A stretch of 64,000 nt of DNA. It comes from Bacteroidales bacterium (GTDB lineage Bacteria > Bacteroidota > Bacteroidia > Bacteroidales > ML635J-15). The DNA is taken from the NCBI GenBank assembly GCA_017617125.1, contig JAFZWY010000048.1, forward strand, positions 59,204 through 123,203, in the 5' to 3' direction. Positions 1-9,964 of the stretch are shown piece by piece (positions within the stretch are counted from its first letter, which is position 1; every line of letters starts with the position of its first letter). Made by a program: the position numbers and the translations under genes. Under the pieces are notes generated by a model. It worked only from the letters and a program-made list of their open reading frames with translations, searched no databases and was not told the origin of the DNA.

Positions 1-896
1 AATATCACGTGCCTGTATTGTTGAACGAGAGCGTTGATGGGTTGAATATCAATCCCGATGGCGTTTACGTAGATGCTACTTTCGGTGGCGGAGGTCATTC
101 GGCAGAAGTTTTGTCGCGCTTGTCGGCAAAAGGAACTCTCGTGGCAATCGACCGTGATAGTGATGCTCACAAAAACAAAATTGACGATGCAAGGCTGAAG
201 CTCGTTTTCGGAAATTACCGCTATTTGCGCAACTACCTGGACTACTACGGAATCGAAAAGGTTGACGGCATTCTGGCCGACTTGGGCGTGTCGTCACACC
301 AGTTTGATGTTGCAGAGCGCGGTTTTTCGTTCCGTATGGGCGGAAAGCTTGACATGCGCATGTCGGAGCAGTCGTCGCGTACTGCTGCCGATGTGCTGAA
401 TTCGGCTCCGGAGGATGATCTTTTCCGTATTTTCCGCAACTACTGCGATGTGCAGAACGTGGGTCGTCTGGTAAAGTCGATTCTCGCACGTCGCGAAAGC
501 GAACCGTTTTGCGAAATCGACGATTTCGTGAATTTCCTTGAGCAGTTTGCTCCGAAAAACCGCGAAATAAAATATTATGCGCAGATATTCCAAGCTTTGC
601 GCATCGATGTCAACGACGAGATTGCATCGCTTGAGGATTTCCTGACAGCTGCACCGCAGGTGCTTGCAAAGGGTGGCCGTCTGTCGGTTATTTCCTATCA
701 CTCGATGGAGGACAGACTGGTAAAAAATCTTATCCGCACGGGCAATGTCGATGGAAACGATGAACGCGATGTGTTCGGTCGTGCAAACTTGACGTTGAAG
801 TCTGTCAACAAGCAGGTGATAGTGCCCGACGATGATGAAATTAGTAGAAATCCGCGTGCAAAATCCGCGAAATTAAGAATATCGGAAAGGGTGTAG
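1..896 (+). CDS. rsmH: 16S rRNA (cytosine1402-N4)-methyltransferase, 5' end cut by window
   Basis: RsmH (MraW) methylates N4 of C1402 in 16S rRNA in the cytoplasm using S-adenosylmethionine. The reading frame is open to the window edge (first full codon at base 3) and reads YHVPVLLNESVDGL, which lies inside the family's conserved N-terminus. The GTG at 9 is therefore an internal valine codon, and a few N-terminal residues lie upstream. The SAM-binding segment DATFGGGGHSAEVL, the motif LADLGVSSHQFD and the late motif SVISYHSMEDR are all visible. It is the first gene of the dcw cluster seen here; mraZ would be expected just upstream. One base separates its stop from the next start. Very sure of identity. 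Confidence 0.96.
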   Translation, partial: YHVPVLLNESVDGLNINPDGVYVDATFGGGGHSAEVLSRLSAKGTLVAIDRDSDAHKNKIDDARLKLVFGNYRYLRNYLDYYGIEKVDGILADLGVSSHQFDVAERGFSFRMGGKLDMRMSEQSSRTAADVLNSAPEDDLFRIFRNYCDVQNVGRLVKSILARRESEPFCEIDDFVNFLEQFAPKNREIKYYAQIFQALRIDVNDEIASLEDFLTAAPQVLAKGGRLSVISYHSMEDRLVKNLIRTGNVDGNDERDVFGRANLTLKSVNKQVIVPDDDEISRNPRAKSAKLRISERV

Positions 897-897
897 T

Positions 898-1254
898 ATG
901 GATTTCTTCAAGGGTGTACGCAAAGTATTGTCGGGTGACATAATAATGGACAAAATCACCAAAAGAAAAGTGCGTTTTGTCATTCTTGTGTTTGTTCTCG
1001 CCGTATTATATGTCGTAAACCACTTCCATGGCATCTATGTTTACCGTGAGATAAGCAAGTCGGAGGAACGAATCGAGAAATATCGTGCCGAAGGTGTGGC
1101 AATACAGTCGGAATTGCTGAAGAAGACCAACAGACGTAAAAGCGTTTTGTCGCTTCTCGAAGCTAAGGGTTCTACTCTTCAGGAGTCGAAGCGCCCGCCT
1201 TACAAGATAATGTATAAGAAGAAGTCGAACAGCCATAAAAAAGCCAAAAAATGA
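898..1254 (+). CDS. ftsL: FtsL-like division protein
   Basis: Small bitopic membrane protein of 118 residues in the ftsL position between rsmH and ftsI. It has a basic cytoplasmic N-terminus, one hydrophobic segment at about residues 26-43 (VRFVILVFVLAVLYVV), then a periplasmic helical stretch rich in E, K and R of the kind that forms coiled coils, and a very basic tail. FtsL works with FtsQ (and FtsB elsewhere) to activate FtsW-FtsI. Sequence conservation in this family is low, so the call rests on size, topology and position. The ATG lies one base after the rsmH stop; an internal Met at residue 17 is a possible alternative start. Confidence 0.85.
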   Translation: MDFFKGVRKVLSGDIIMDKITKRKVRFVILVFVLAVLYVVNHFHGIYVYREISKSEERIEKYRAEGVAIQSELLKKTNRRKSVLSLLEAKGSTLQESKRPPYKIMYKKKSNSHKKAKK

Positions 1255-3380
1255 AAGATTCTGGTAGAAATAAAATAATACATAGGTCTTATGTGGCTTT
1301 GGCTATACTTATTATTCTCGCCTTTGTGATAATTGGCAGGATTATCTATTTGCAGGTTGCAACTCCCGAGGAAAAGAAGGAGATGGTTTCGATAAGAACT
1401 ACCACTATAAAGCCCAAACGCGGCGACATATATTCGTCCGACGGCAAGCTCCTTGCAACTTCGGTGTGCTACTACGATACTTACCTCGATTTGGCTTGTC
1501 AGGGCGTGAAATCGATGACCGATTCGGCTTTTGATGCAGAAATCGATTCGTTGAGCATTTGTCTCGCCGAACTATTCAAGAACAAATCAAGAGAGACATA
1601 CAGAACCGAAATCCGTAATGCAAAGAACAGCGGAAACCGTAGCTATTGCATAAAGCGCAGGGTTTCCTTCCTCGAATACGAGGAAATGAAGAAATTCCCG
1701 TTCTTGCGCAGGGGAAAGTACCGTGCGGGTTTTTATTCGTCGGAAATATACGAGCGCGAAAAGCCGTTCGGAAAACTGGCTCGCAGAACCATAGGCGAAT
1801 CGAGCGAAAAGGGACACTACGGTTTGGAATATAGCTACGACAGCATTCTTACAGGTGTCGAGGGCTATGCTGCTTTCCAGAAGGTTTCGAAGGACGTGTG
1901 GGTGCCAATTGAGAATTCATCGGATTATGTAAAGCCTATCGACGGCAAGGACTTGATAACAACAATCGACATAAGCCTGCAGGATATTGCCGAAACCGAA
2001 CTCGAAAGCCAGATGCGTCAGCATTCGGCACAATATGGTACAGTTGTCGTTATGGAGGTCAAGACCGGCAAGGTTCGCGCAATGGCAAACCTGATGCGCG
2101 ATAGCCTCAATAATTTCTACGAAAACTTCAACTATGCAGTTGGCAACCTTTCGTCTGGCGGTGCTTCCGATCCAGGTTCAACTTTCAAGATTGCATCGGT
2201 AATAGTGGCCATGGAGGACGGATACATAACACCCGAAACAATGGTAAAGGTCGGCAATGGCGTCGATACTTACTACGGCAAGACTATCAAGGATTCGCAC
2301 GCACCCGACAGCACATGGCTTTCGGTGCAGCGCATAATCGAAACTTCGTCGAATGTCGGTACCGCCCGTTTCGTTTATGACAACTACAAGCATCAGCAGC
2401 AGAAGTTTGTCGATGGTATCAAGCGTTTGCACCTCAACGAGCCTCTGGGCATAGAACTCAAGGGCGAGGCTGTGCCGGTAATACACGAGCCTGCTGATGG
2501 TTCGAAGTACTGGTCGGGAATTTCGTTGCCGTGGATGGCTTACGGCTATGGAGTTGCCATAACCCCGTTGCAGATACTTGCATTCTACAACGCGATAGCA
2601 AACGATGGCAAGTTGATGCGCCCGATGTTTGTCGAGGGTCTTTCGTACTGCGGCGAGATGGTCGAAAACTTTGAGCCTTATGTAATCGATCAGCAGATAT
2701 GTTCGCACAAGACCATCGAGGCTGTGAAGAAGATGCTCGAAGGCGTAGTTCAGAATGGTACTGCCCGCAACCTGAAGAACGAGAATTATCCTATTGCCGG
2801 TAAGACGGGTACCGCCCAGATGAACTATGGCAAGGATGGGCAGAAAATTACATATCATGCGTCTTTCGTAGGGTATTTCCCAGCCGACAATCCCGAATAT
2901 TCGTGCATAGTTTCAATATACAATCCGTCCGAGGGTAGTTTCTACGGCAATGTTGTGGCAGGAAATGTATTCCGTAAGATTGCCGATAAGATATACTCGA
3001 CCGACACCAAAGCTATTGCTGAAGAAATAAACGACGATCCCGAAACGCTTCTGCCAATTAGTAAGTCGGGCAAGCGTGAAAGCATTCAAACCGTTTGCAA
3101 TATGCTTGACTTGCCTACTAATATCGACAATTTCCCAACTGTAAAATGGATCAAGTTCAAGGATCATGCAGGAGAAAAGGAGAATTTTACACCATATACT
3201 TCTCAGAACGGCAATCTTATTCCCGATGTAAGAGGTATGGGCGCTTCTGATGCGATAAGCATTCTTGAGCAGGCTGGGCTTAAGGTGTTCATTTCGGGTC
3301 GCGGAAAAGTGGTAGAACAGGTTCCGTCGCAGGAAACTGTTTATACAAAAGGAGATTCAATTTACTTGACATTAAAATAA
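1251..3380 (+). CDS. ftsI: Septal peptidoglycan transpeptidase FtsI (PBP3) with C-terminal PASTA domain
   Basis: Class B penicillin-binding protein of 709 residues that cross-links septal peptidoglycan with FtsW. An N-terminal membrane anchor is seen at about residues 15-34 ([21 protein letters not shown]), followed by a PBP dimerisation region and the transpeptidase domain. Catalytic motifs are STFK (Ser310-Lys313), SSN (366-368) and KTGT (from Lys518). The last 60 or so residues, beginning near NLIPDVRGM, form a single PASTA domain. The start overlaps the ftsL stop in an ATGA, consistent with translational coupling. Confidence 0.96.
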   Translation: MKDSGRNKIIHRSYVALAILIILAFVIIGRIIYLQVATPEEKKEMVSIRTTTIKPKRGDIYSSDGKLLATSVCYYDTYLDLACQGVKSMTDSAFDAEIDSLSICLAELFKNKSRETYRTEIRNAKNSGNRSYCIKRRVSFLEYEEMKKFPFLRRGKYRAGFYSSEIYEREKPFGKLARRTIGESSEKGHYGLEYSYDSILTGVEGYAAFQKVSKDVWVPIENSSDYVKPIDGKDLITTIDISLQDIAETELESQMRQHSAQYGTVVVMEVKTGKVRAMANLMRDSLNNFYENFNYAVGNLSSGGASDPGSTFKIASVIVAMEDGYITPETMVKVGNGVDTYYGKTIKDSHAPDSTWLSVQRIIETSSNVGTARFVYDNYKHQQQKFVDGIKRLHLNEPLGIELKGEAVPVIHEPADGSKYWSGISLPWMAYGYGVAITPLQILAFYNAIANDGKLMRPMFVEGLSYCGEMVENFEPYVIDQQICSHKTIEAVKKMLEGVVQNGTARNLKNENYPIAGKTGTAQMNYGKDGQKITYHASFVGYFPADNPEYSCIVSIYNPSEGSFYGNVVAGNVFRKIADKIYSTDTKAIAEEINDDPETLLPISKSGKRESIQTVCNMLDLPTNIDNFPTVKWIKFKDHAGEKENFTPYTSQNGNLIPDVRGMGASDAISILEQAGLKVFISGRGKVVEQVPSQETVYTKGDSIYLTLK

Positions 3381-3387
3381 AAAGGAA

Positions 3388-4836
3388 ATGGATATAAATG
3401 TTTCGTTGAATAGGTTGAAAGTTAAAAAATCGGTAGTTAAAGCAACCGACTTTGAGAAGATAGAATTCGATTCGCGCAAGGTGTCGGCTGGCGATATGTT
3501 TGTGGCTATAGTTGGCACAGTTTCCGACGGACACGACTACATCGAGACAGCAATTTCGGCAGGGGCAAAGATAATCGTCTGCGAACGTATGCCCGAAAAA
3601 TTGCACGATGGCGTTTCTTACGTCCAGGTGGAATCGTCGTCGGAGGCTCTCGGCATTTTGGCTTCCGATTACTATGGAAATCCTTCTTCGAAACTGAAAC
3701 TTGTGGGTGTTACAGGTACTAACGGCAAGACAACAATCGCTGGCACTTTGTACAACCTTACCCGCAAGCTTGGCTACAAGGTAGGACTTTTCTCAACGGT
3801 AAAGGTTATCGTCGATACCGAAGTTATCCCGGCAACCCATACCACACCCGACCAGCTTCAGCTTAACAGGTATCTGGCTCAGATGGTCGACTGCGGCTGT
3901 GACTACTGCTTCATGGAGGTAAGTTCGCATTCGGTGGTGCAGAACCGTATTGCTGGTTTGACTTTCGCTGGCGGAATTTTCACCAACATCACCCACGACC
4001 ATCTCGATTTTCACAAGACTTTCGCCGAATACATAAAGGCAAAGCAGGGTTTCTTTACAATGTTGCCGTCGTACGCATTTGCAATCACCAATATCGACGA
4101 CCGCAACGGTGAGATAATGTATCAGAATTCCAATGCGAAGAAATATACGTATTCGCTTCTGTCGGCTGCCGACTTCAAGGCAAAGGTTCTCGAAGACGGC
4201 TTCGAAGGCATGCAGCTCGACATCAATGGCGAGGAAGTGTGGGTAAACTTCATCGGGCGTTTCAATGCATACAACCTGCTGGCAATCTATGGAACAGCTA
4301 TTCTGCTTGGTTTCGACAAGCTCGAAGTGCTGAAGGTTATGAGCGAATTGCATCCTGTTGACGGACGTTTCGAGATTATCCGTTCGAAGGAAGGTGTTAC
4401 CGCAATAGTTGATTACGCACACACCCCCGATGCTTTGCAGAATGTGATTTCTACAATAAACGACATTCGCTGCGGCAATGGTACTTTGATAACCGTTGTC
4501 GGTTGTGGCGGAAACCGCGACAAGACCAAGCGTCCCGAAATGGCTGCAATAGCTTCGGAGATGAGCGACAAGGTAATCCTTACATCCGACAATCCGCGCA
4601 ACGAGGAACCCGAAGACATTCTCGACGATATGCAGAAGGGCGTTGAACCGCAGTGGAAGAACAAGGTTCTAAGGATTACAAGTCGCGAAGAGGCAATACG
4701 TACCGCTTGTATGCTTGCCAAGAAGGGCGACATTATTCTTGTGGCTGGCAAGGGACACGAAACTTATCAGGAGATAAAAGGAGTTCGTCATCATTTCGAC
4801 GACAAGGAGATTTTAAATAACGCATTTAACAACTAA
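3388..4836 (+). CDS. murE: UDP-N-acetylmuramoyl-tripeptide synthetase (meso-DAP adding)
   Basis: MurE ligase, 482 residues, adds the third amino acid of the peptidoglycan stem peptide in the cytoplasm using ATP. The Mur-ligase ATP loop [10 protein letters not shown] is at residues 107-116. The motif DNPR at 401-404 is the signature associated with meso-diaminopimelate selection, so the wall is predicted to be of the DAP type. [12 protein letters not shown] and KGHETYQ are further family motifs. It starts 7 bases after ftsI and lies 6 bases before mraY, in one operon. Confidence 0.96.
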   Translation: MDINVSLNRLKVKKSVVKATDFEKIEFDSRKVSAGDMFVAIVGTVSDGHDYIETAISAGAKIIVCERMPEKLHDGVSYVQVESSSEALGILASDYYGNPSSKLKLVGVTGTNGKTTIAGTLYNLTRKLGYKVGLFSTVKVIVDTEVIPATHTTPDQLQLNRYLAQMVDCGCDYCFMEVSSHSVVQNRIAGLTFAGGIFTNITHDHLDFHKTFAEYIKAKQGFFTMLPSYAFAITNIDDRNGEIMYQNSNAKKYTYSLLSAADFKAKVLEDGFEGMQLDINGEEVWVNFIGRFNAYNLLAIYGTAILLGFDKLEVLKVMSELHPVDGRFEIIRSKEGVTAIVDYAHTPDALQNVISTINDIRCGNGTLITVVGCGGNRDKTKRPEMAAIASEMSDKVILTSDNPRNEEPEDILDDMQKGVEPQWKNKVLRITSREEAIRTACMLAKKGDIILVAGKGHETYQEIKGVRHHFDDKEILNNAFNN

Positions 4837-4842
4837 CGGATT

Positions 4843-6165
4843 ATGTTTTATCATTTATTTCAGTACCTGCAAGATTTGGGAATGCCCGGAGCCGGTGTAT
4901 TTCAGTACATTTCGTTCCGTTCGGGTATTTCAATGATTGCTTCGCTTATCATAGCGATATGGTTCGGAAAGTGGTTCATAAAGCGTATGAAGAAGTCGGG
5001 AAAGACCGAAATCGAAGAGACTAGAACCACAATGAACGATGCTCCGACCGAAAATTCACAGAATTGTGACACTTGTGTCAACAATGTGAAGAATTTCAAG
5101 AAGAACGTGCCGACAATGGGTGGTCTTATCATCATTGCGGCAATCGTGATTCCGACATTGCTCTTCGCGCAGTTGAACAACGTCTATACAATCTTGATGC
5201 TTGTCACAACGCTGTGGCTCGGCTGTCTCGGTTTCCTCGACGACTACCTGAAGCAGAAGAAGCACAACAAGGACGGATTGCCAGGCAAGTTCAAGCTGTT
5301 GGGACAAATACTTCTCGGTTTTGCAGTCGGTGCAATCCTTTACTTCTCGCCCGATGCTGTGATAAGGGAAAAAGTAGTTGTTGAAAATCAGCCCAATTGC
5401 GAAGTAGTTGAGGTAGTCGGTAATTCGGATTGCAGTGGCGTGACCGAATATTCCGACGTAAAGTCAACCAAGACGACCATCCCGTTCTTCAAGAACAACG
5501 AACTCGACTACCGTTGGTTTGTTGCTTGGGCTGGCGACTATGCCGACATATTGGCATGGCTGGTGTTTATCATAATGACAATCCTAGTTGTCGCTGCGGT
5601 ATCCAACGGAGCCAACCTTACCGACGGCATGGACGGACTTGCGACGGGAACTTCGGCAATCATAGGAGCTACTCTCGGTATTCTGGCATACGTTTCGGGT
5701 AACCGTGTGGCCGCCGAATACCTTAATATATTGTACATTCCAAACACTGGTGAATTGATGGTATTCGCCGCTGCATTCATTGGTGCTACCATCGGTTTCC
5801 TATGGTACAACACCTATCCCGCACAGGTTTTCATGGGCGACACCGGAAGTCTTACCTTGGGCGGTATCATCGCTGTATTCGCAATCATCATCAAGAAGGA
5901 ACTTATACTTCCGATACTCTGCGGTATCTTCCTGGTAGAAAGTCTTTCGGTGATAATACAGAACCGCTATTGTAAGCACTACCGCAAAAAGCACCAGTTG
6001 CCCAAAGGGGTGCCGGTACCTGTGGAGAAACGTCCGTTCAGAATGGCACCGTTGCACCATCATTATCAGAAGAAGGGTATGCCCGAATCCAAGATTGTGG
6101 CCAGATTCTGGATTGTAACATTGTTGTTGGCTATTATTTCAATTGTAACATTAAAATTAAGATAA
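4843..6165 (+). CDS. mraY: Phospho-N-acetylmuramoyl-pentapeptide-transferase
   Basis: MraY transfers phospho-MurNAc-pentapeptide to undecaprenyl phosphate to make lipid I at the inner membrane. Conserved motifs include DDYLKQKKHNKDGLPGKFKL, NGANLTDGMDGLATG and, near the C-terminus, PLHHHYQKKGMPESKIVARF; many hydrophobic segments are present. At 440 residues it is longer than the roughly 360 typical of the family. Extra sequence lies in a loop at about residues 50-85 with a CDTC motif, and in a second loop at about 165-215. Periplasmic insertions of this kind are known in Bacteroidota MraY. Confidence 0.95.
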   Translation: MFYHLFQYLQDLGMPGAGVFQYISFRSGISMIASLIIAIWFGKWFIKRMKKSGKTEIEETRTTMNDAPTENSQNCDTCVNNVKNFKKNVPTMGGLIIIAAIVIPTLLFAQLNNVYTILMLVTTLWLGCLGFLDDYLKQKKHNKDGLPGKFKLLGQILLGFAVGAILYFSPDAVIREKVVVENQPNCEVVEVVGNSDCSGVTEYSDVKSTKTTIPFFKNNELDYRWFVAWAGDYADILAWLVFIIMTILVVAAVSNGANLTDGMDGLATGTSAIIGATLGILAYVSGNRVAAEYLNILYIPNTGELMVFAAAFIGATIGFLWYNTYPAQVFMGDTGSLTLGGIIAVFAIIIKKELILPILCGIFLVESLSVIIQNRYCKHYRKKHQLPKGVPVPVEKRPFRMAPLHHHYQKKGMPESKIVARFWIVTLLLAIISIVTLKLR

Positions 6166-6169
6166 GACC

Positions 6170-7519
6170 GTGGAAAATAGAATTGTAGTATTAGGAGCAG
6201 GAGAGAGTGGAACTGGAGCAGCCGTATTGGCAGCAGTAAACGATTTCGACGTATTTGTTTCGGACAAGGGCGAAATTGCCGACAAGTACAAGGAAATGCT
6301 TAAGGATTATAATGTGCTTTACGAGGAAAAGCAGCATACCGAAGAGCTTATTCTCAATGCAAGCGAAATAATAAAGAGCCCGGGTATTCCCGAAACAGCA
6401 CCTATGGTTGTAAAGGCTCGTGAACTTGGTATTCCAGTAATTTCGGAAATAGAATTCGCAGCACGCTATACTAACGCTGTAAAGATATGTATTACAGGTA
6501 GTAACGGAAAGACTACAACCACGATGCTTACCTATCATATATTGAAGAAAGCAGGTTTGAACGTAGGTTTGGCTGGAAATGTCGGACAGAGCTTCGCATA
6601 TCAGGTTGCAACAAAAGACTACGACTACTATGTGATAGAACTTAGCAGTTTCCAACTCGACAATATGTACAAGTTCAAGAGTGATTTGTCGGTGCTCATG
6701 AACATCACTCCCGACCATCTTGATCGTTACGACCACAAGTTCCAGAACTACATCGATGCAAAGTTTCGTATTTTGCAGAACACCACTGCAAAGGATTCTT
6801 TCATCTACTGTTCCGACGACGAGGTTATTATAAATGAAATCTCGAAGCGTGAAATTCTTGCTACCCAGCTCGAGTTTACCCAGAAGAAGAGAAAGGTGAA
6901 AAACGGTGCAATGCTTAGCGAGGACGAAAAGTCTATCGACTATGTAAACAATAGCAGCAAGACCTTGACCATGCTCATCGACGATCTTTCGATAAAGGGC
7001 AAACACAATGTTTACAACTCGATGGCTGCAGGTATTGTGGCTCAGGTGCTCAATATCAGGAACGATGTCATTCGTGAAAGTTTGATGGATTTCAAGAACG
7101 TAGAACATCGTATGGAACCGGTTCTCACTATCAGGGGAATAAAGTTTGTCAACGACTCCAAGGCTACTAACATCAATTCGGTTTGGTATGCACTCGAATC
7201 TGTAACCACCCCTATAGTATGGATCGTTGGTGGTAAGGACAAGGGCAACGACTACGAAGAGCTTCGCGAACTCGTTGAAAAGAAGGTTACAGGAATCGTT
7301 TGCTTGGGTATAGACAATAGTCCTATCCACAAGGCATTCGACAAGAGTGGAATCCCTATGGTTGATGTAACAAGCATGGACGATGCTGTTAATGAAGCAT
7401 ATCGTATGGGTAAGCCCGGCGATACCGTGTTGCTTTCGCCTGCATGTGCAAGCTTCGACCTCTTCGACAACTACGAGGACCGTGGCAACAAGTTCAAGAT
7501 TGCAGTTAGAAATCTCTAA
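6170..7519 (+). CDS. murD: UDP-N-acetylmuramoylalanine--D-glutamate ligase
   Basis: MurD, 449 residues, adds D-glutamate to UDP-MurNAc-L-Ala in the cytoplasm. The N-terminal Rossmann motif IVVLGAGESGTGAA and the ATP loop ITGSNGKTTTT are present, with MNITPDHLDRY in the central domain and LLSPACASFDLFDNYEDRG near the C-terminus. The start is a GTG at 6170, five bases after the mraY stop. No ATG lies near enough to keep the N-terminal Rossmann strand intact, so GTG is preferred. Confidence 0.96.
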   Translation: MENRIVVLGAGESGTGAAVLAAVNDFDVFVSDKGEIADKYKEMLKDYNVLYEEKQHTEELILNASEIIKSPGIPETAPMVVKARELGIPVISEIEFAARYTNAVKICITGSNGKTTTTMLTYHILKKAGLNVGLAGNVGQSFAYQVATKDYDYYVIELSSFQLDNMYKFKSDLSVLMNITPDHLDRYDHKFQNYIDAKFRILQNTTAKDSFIYCSDDEVIINEISKREILATQLEFTQKKRKVKNGAMLSEDEKSIDYVNNSSKTLTMLIDDLSIKGKHNVYNSMAAGIVAQVLNIRNDVIRESLMDFKNVEHRMEPVLTIRGIKFVNDSKATNINSVWYALESVTTPIVWIVGGKDKGNDYEELRELVEKKVTGIVCLGIDNSPIHKAFDKSGIPMVDVTSMDDAVNEAYRMGKPGDTVLLSPACASFDLFDNYEDRGNKFKIAVRNL

Positions 7520-7533
7520 TAATTAGTAAGGCA

Positions 7534-8874
7534 ATGGCATTCTCGAAGTTCAAGGTTATATTCGGAGGAAATCGTGGAATATGGATTATAATAGCCGTAT
7601 TGTTCATGTATTCCGTATTGTCGGTATATAGCGCTTCGGTGCAATTGCCAGGTACAAATACCACCCAGCACCTGTTCAAGCATGTGTTTGGCTTGCTTAT
7701 TGGAGTGGCTTGTATATATGTCATACATAAGATTCCGTGCAAGTATTTCCGCAAGGTGTCGTATCTGCTTTACGGTCTTTCGATTATCCTGCTGATACTT
7801 ACATGGCTTTTCGCTCCAGAGGTCAATGGTGCAAAACGCTGGCTTATAATTGGTCCTATAACCCTGCAGACTTCCGACTTCGCCAAGGTGGCTCTGATAA
7901 TGTTTTTGGCAAACAAGCTATCGAAGAAAGAGGATGAAATAACCAGCATCGGGGCTTTTGTAAAGACTATACTTTTCCCGATTTTACTTACATGTTTCCT
8001 GATAATGCCGTCGAATCTATCTACGGCTTTGCTGGTATTTTTCGAGGCTATGGTGCTGTTGTTTTTCAGCAGTATAAACCGTAAATATTTCTGGGGACTT
8101 GTAGGTGTGGCTATGGTTTCTGGCGGATTGCTGTTCTGCGTGATTCTTTATGGCAATATAGAAATCTGGCGTTTCCCGACATGGAAGGCAAGGGTTGAAT
8201 CGTGGATCGAAGGTAACCCCAACGAGGCAGACCAGGTGCAGGTTAACAATGCGCGTATGGCTGTGGCTTCGGGTGGAATATTGGGCAGAGGTCCTGGAAA
8301 CGGACATGCAAAGGTAAAGCTTGCCAATGCACACTGCGACTACATATTTGCAAACATAGTCGAGGAAACAGGCTTAGTTTTTGCGGCAATACTTATCTGG
8401 TTGTATATAATGCTGTTTTATCGGGCAATAACTATTGTGAAAAAGATAAACAAGCTGGAGCCCGATTCGGAACTGAAACCCAAGTACAAGTTCCGGCAGT
8501 ATCTGGTGCTAGGACTTATGTCGATGATTGTGATACAGGCCTTGTCGAATATGGCTGTATCGACCGACCTGATGCCAGTAACCGGACAGACTTTGCCTTT
8601 CGTAAGCTACGGAAATTCATCGCTGCTGTTTATTGGTTTCGCCATCGGTGTGATACTTAGTGTAAGCCGTGAAGTAGACGATGCTACTGCACCTATTGCA
8701 AAGGAAACAGAAGCCGATGGTGATGTGACAATCGTTGTCGATGCTGCAGCCAGCACCGACAATGCCGATGCCGCTAGCGATACTACGACTATGGAGAACG
8801 AGGTCTCCGAACCTGAAGAAATTATTGAAGATAACGAATTAAACATAGACGAAAATGAACGAAAACAAATTTAA
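7534..8874 (+). CDS. ftsW: Septal peptidoglycan polymerase FtsW with acidic C-terminal tail
   Basis: SEDS-family glycosyltransferase (446 residues) that polymerises lipid II at the septum together with FtsI. About ten membrane segments are visible, and the family motifs include NGAKRWL near residue 98, GRGPGNGHAKVKL and PFVSYGNSSLL. After the last membrane segment the protein carries about 65 residues rich in D, E, A and T with no hydrophobic stretch, which looks like a disordered cytoplasmic tail. Its 3' end overlaps murG by 20 bases. Confidence 0.95.
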   Translation: MAFSKFKVIFGGNRGIWIIIAVLFMYSVLSVYSASVQLPGTNTTQHLFKHVFGLLIGVACIYVIHKIPCKYFRKVSYLLYGLSIILLILTWLFAPEVNGAKRWLIIGPITLQTSDFAKVALIMFLANKLSKKEDEITSIGAFVKTILFPILLTCFLIMPSNLSTALLVFFEAMVLLFFSSINRKYFWGLVGVAMVSGGLLFCVILYGNIEIWRFPTWKARVESWIEGNPNEADQVQVNNARMAVASGGILGRGPGNGHAKVKLANAHCDYIFANIVEETGLVFAAILIWLYIMLFYRAITIVKKINKLEPDSELKPKYKFRQYLVLGLMSMIVIQALSNMAVSTDLMPVTGQTLPFVSYGNSSLLFIGFAIGVILSVSREVDDATAPIAKETEADGDVTIVVDAAASTDNADAASDTTTMENEVSEPEEIIEDNELNIDENERKQI

Positions 8875-9964
8875 GGTGCTGATAAGTGGTGGCGGTACAG
8901 GCGGACATATATTCCCGGCCGTATCGATTGCAAATGCGCTTCGCGAAAAATATCCCGAAGTGGAAATTCAGTTTGTTGGAGCCGAAGGCAGAATGGAAAT
9001 GGAGAAGGTGCCTGCAGCTGGTTACAATATAATTGGCTTGCCAATAATGGGTATGCCGCGTAAACTTTCGCTCAAGTGGTTTAAGTTCATTTCGAGTGTA
9101 ATAAAGAGCAACGGCAAGGCCAAGAAGATAATCGCCGATTTCCGTCCCGATGTGGCTGTCGGTGTTGGCGGCTATGCTAGTTACCCTGCTCTCAATGCTG
9201 CATCGAGGGCTGGCGTACCATGCCTGCTTCAGGAACAGAATTCATATCCTGGCGTGGTGAACAAGAAACTTGCTGGCAAGGTTCGCAAGATCTGTGTTGC
9301 ATATGACAACATGGAACGTTTCTTCCCTGCTGAAAAAATCATGAAGACTGGAAATCCTGTACGTCAGGATATTCGCAATATCGAGTCGAAGCGTAGCGAA
9401 GCATTGGAATTCTTCGGTCTTGAAGCCGACAAGCCAATAGTACTGGTTGTTGGTGGAAGCCTTGGCGCAAAGACTATCAACGAAAGCATAGCTGGTGGAC
9501 TTCAGAAGTTCGCCGATGCTGGTGTGCAGCTTATATGGCAGACGGGCAAGGGCTATATCGAGACTGCCCGCGGTATTGTTGGCGAGCAGAAGAAAGGTTT
9601 GTATGTCAACGATTTTATCTACAAGATGGATTTGGCATTTGCAGCAGCCGATGTAATTGTTTCGCGTGCTGGTGCTAGCACAATCTCCGAATTGTGCATT
9701 GTGGGCAAACCTGTAGTGTTTGTTCCTTCGCCAAATGTTGCCGAAGACCATCAGACCAAGAATGCAATGGCCCTTGTAGATAAGGATGCCGCTCTTATGG
9801 TTAGGGATGTTGATGCTCGCAACGTGCTTGTCGATAAGGTGCTTTCGCTTGTGTCGGATATGCCTTCGCGCGAAAGACTTTCGCAGAATATCAAGAAACT
9901 GGAACTTCTCGACGCTGCAAATGTAATTGCCGAAGAAGTATATAAACTTGCTTATGAAAAGTAA
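8855..9964 (+). CDS. murG: Lipid II synthase MurG (UDP-GlcNAc transferase)
   Basis: MurG, 369 residues, adds GlcNAc to lipid I on the cytoplasmic face of the inner membrane to make lipid II. The glycine-rich N-terminal motif ISGGGTGGHIFPAVSIA, the GVGGYASYPAL segment, LVVGGSLGAKTINE and SRAGASTISEL are all family hallmarks. It starts inside the end of ftsW (20-base overlap) and its stop overlaps the preferred murC start by 11 bases. Confidence 0.97.
   Translation: MNENKFKVLISGGGTGGHIFPAVSIANALREKYPEVEIQFVGAEGRMEMEKVPAAGYNIIGLPIMGMPRKLSLKWFKFISSVIKSNGKAKKIIADFRPDVAVGVGGYASYPALNAASRAGVPCLLQEQNSYPGVVNKKLAGKVRKICVAYDNMERFFPAEKIMKTGNPVRQDIRNIESKRSEALEFFGLEADKPIVLVVGGSLGAKTINESIAGGLQKFADAGVQLIWQTGKGYIETARGIVGEQKKGLYVNDFIYKMDLAFAAADVIVSRAGASTISELCIVGKPVVFVPSPNVAEDHQTKNAMALVDKDAALMVRDVDARNVLVDKVLSLVSDMPSRERLSQNIKKLELLDAANVIAEEVYKLAYEK

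Noticed and set aside
9..11. GTG as the true rsmH start
   Set aside because: The frame is open upstream to base 3 and encodes the conserved YHVPVLL, so the start is outside the window.
2178..2858. Minus-strand open frame of 226 codons
   Set aside because: Antisense to the ftsI transpeptidase domain, with no recognisable domain.
6191..7330. Minus-strand open frame of 379 codons
   Set aside because: It lies entirely opposite murD, whose motifs are clear, and has no family motif; it is a shadow of biased codon use.
9927..9953. TTG as an earlier start for murC
   Set aside because: It adds nine residues not seen in the family; the ATG at 9954 fits the N-terminal motif.
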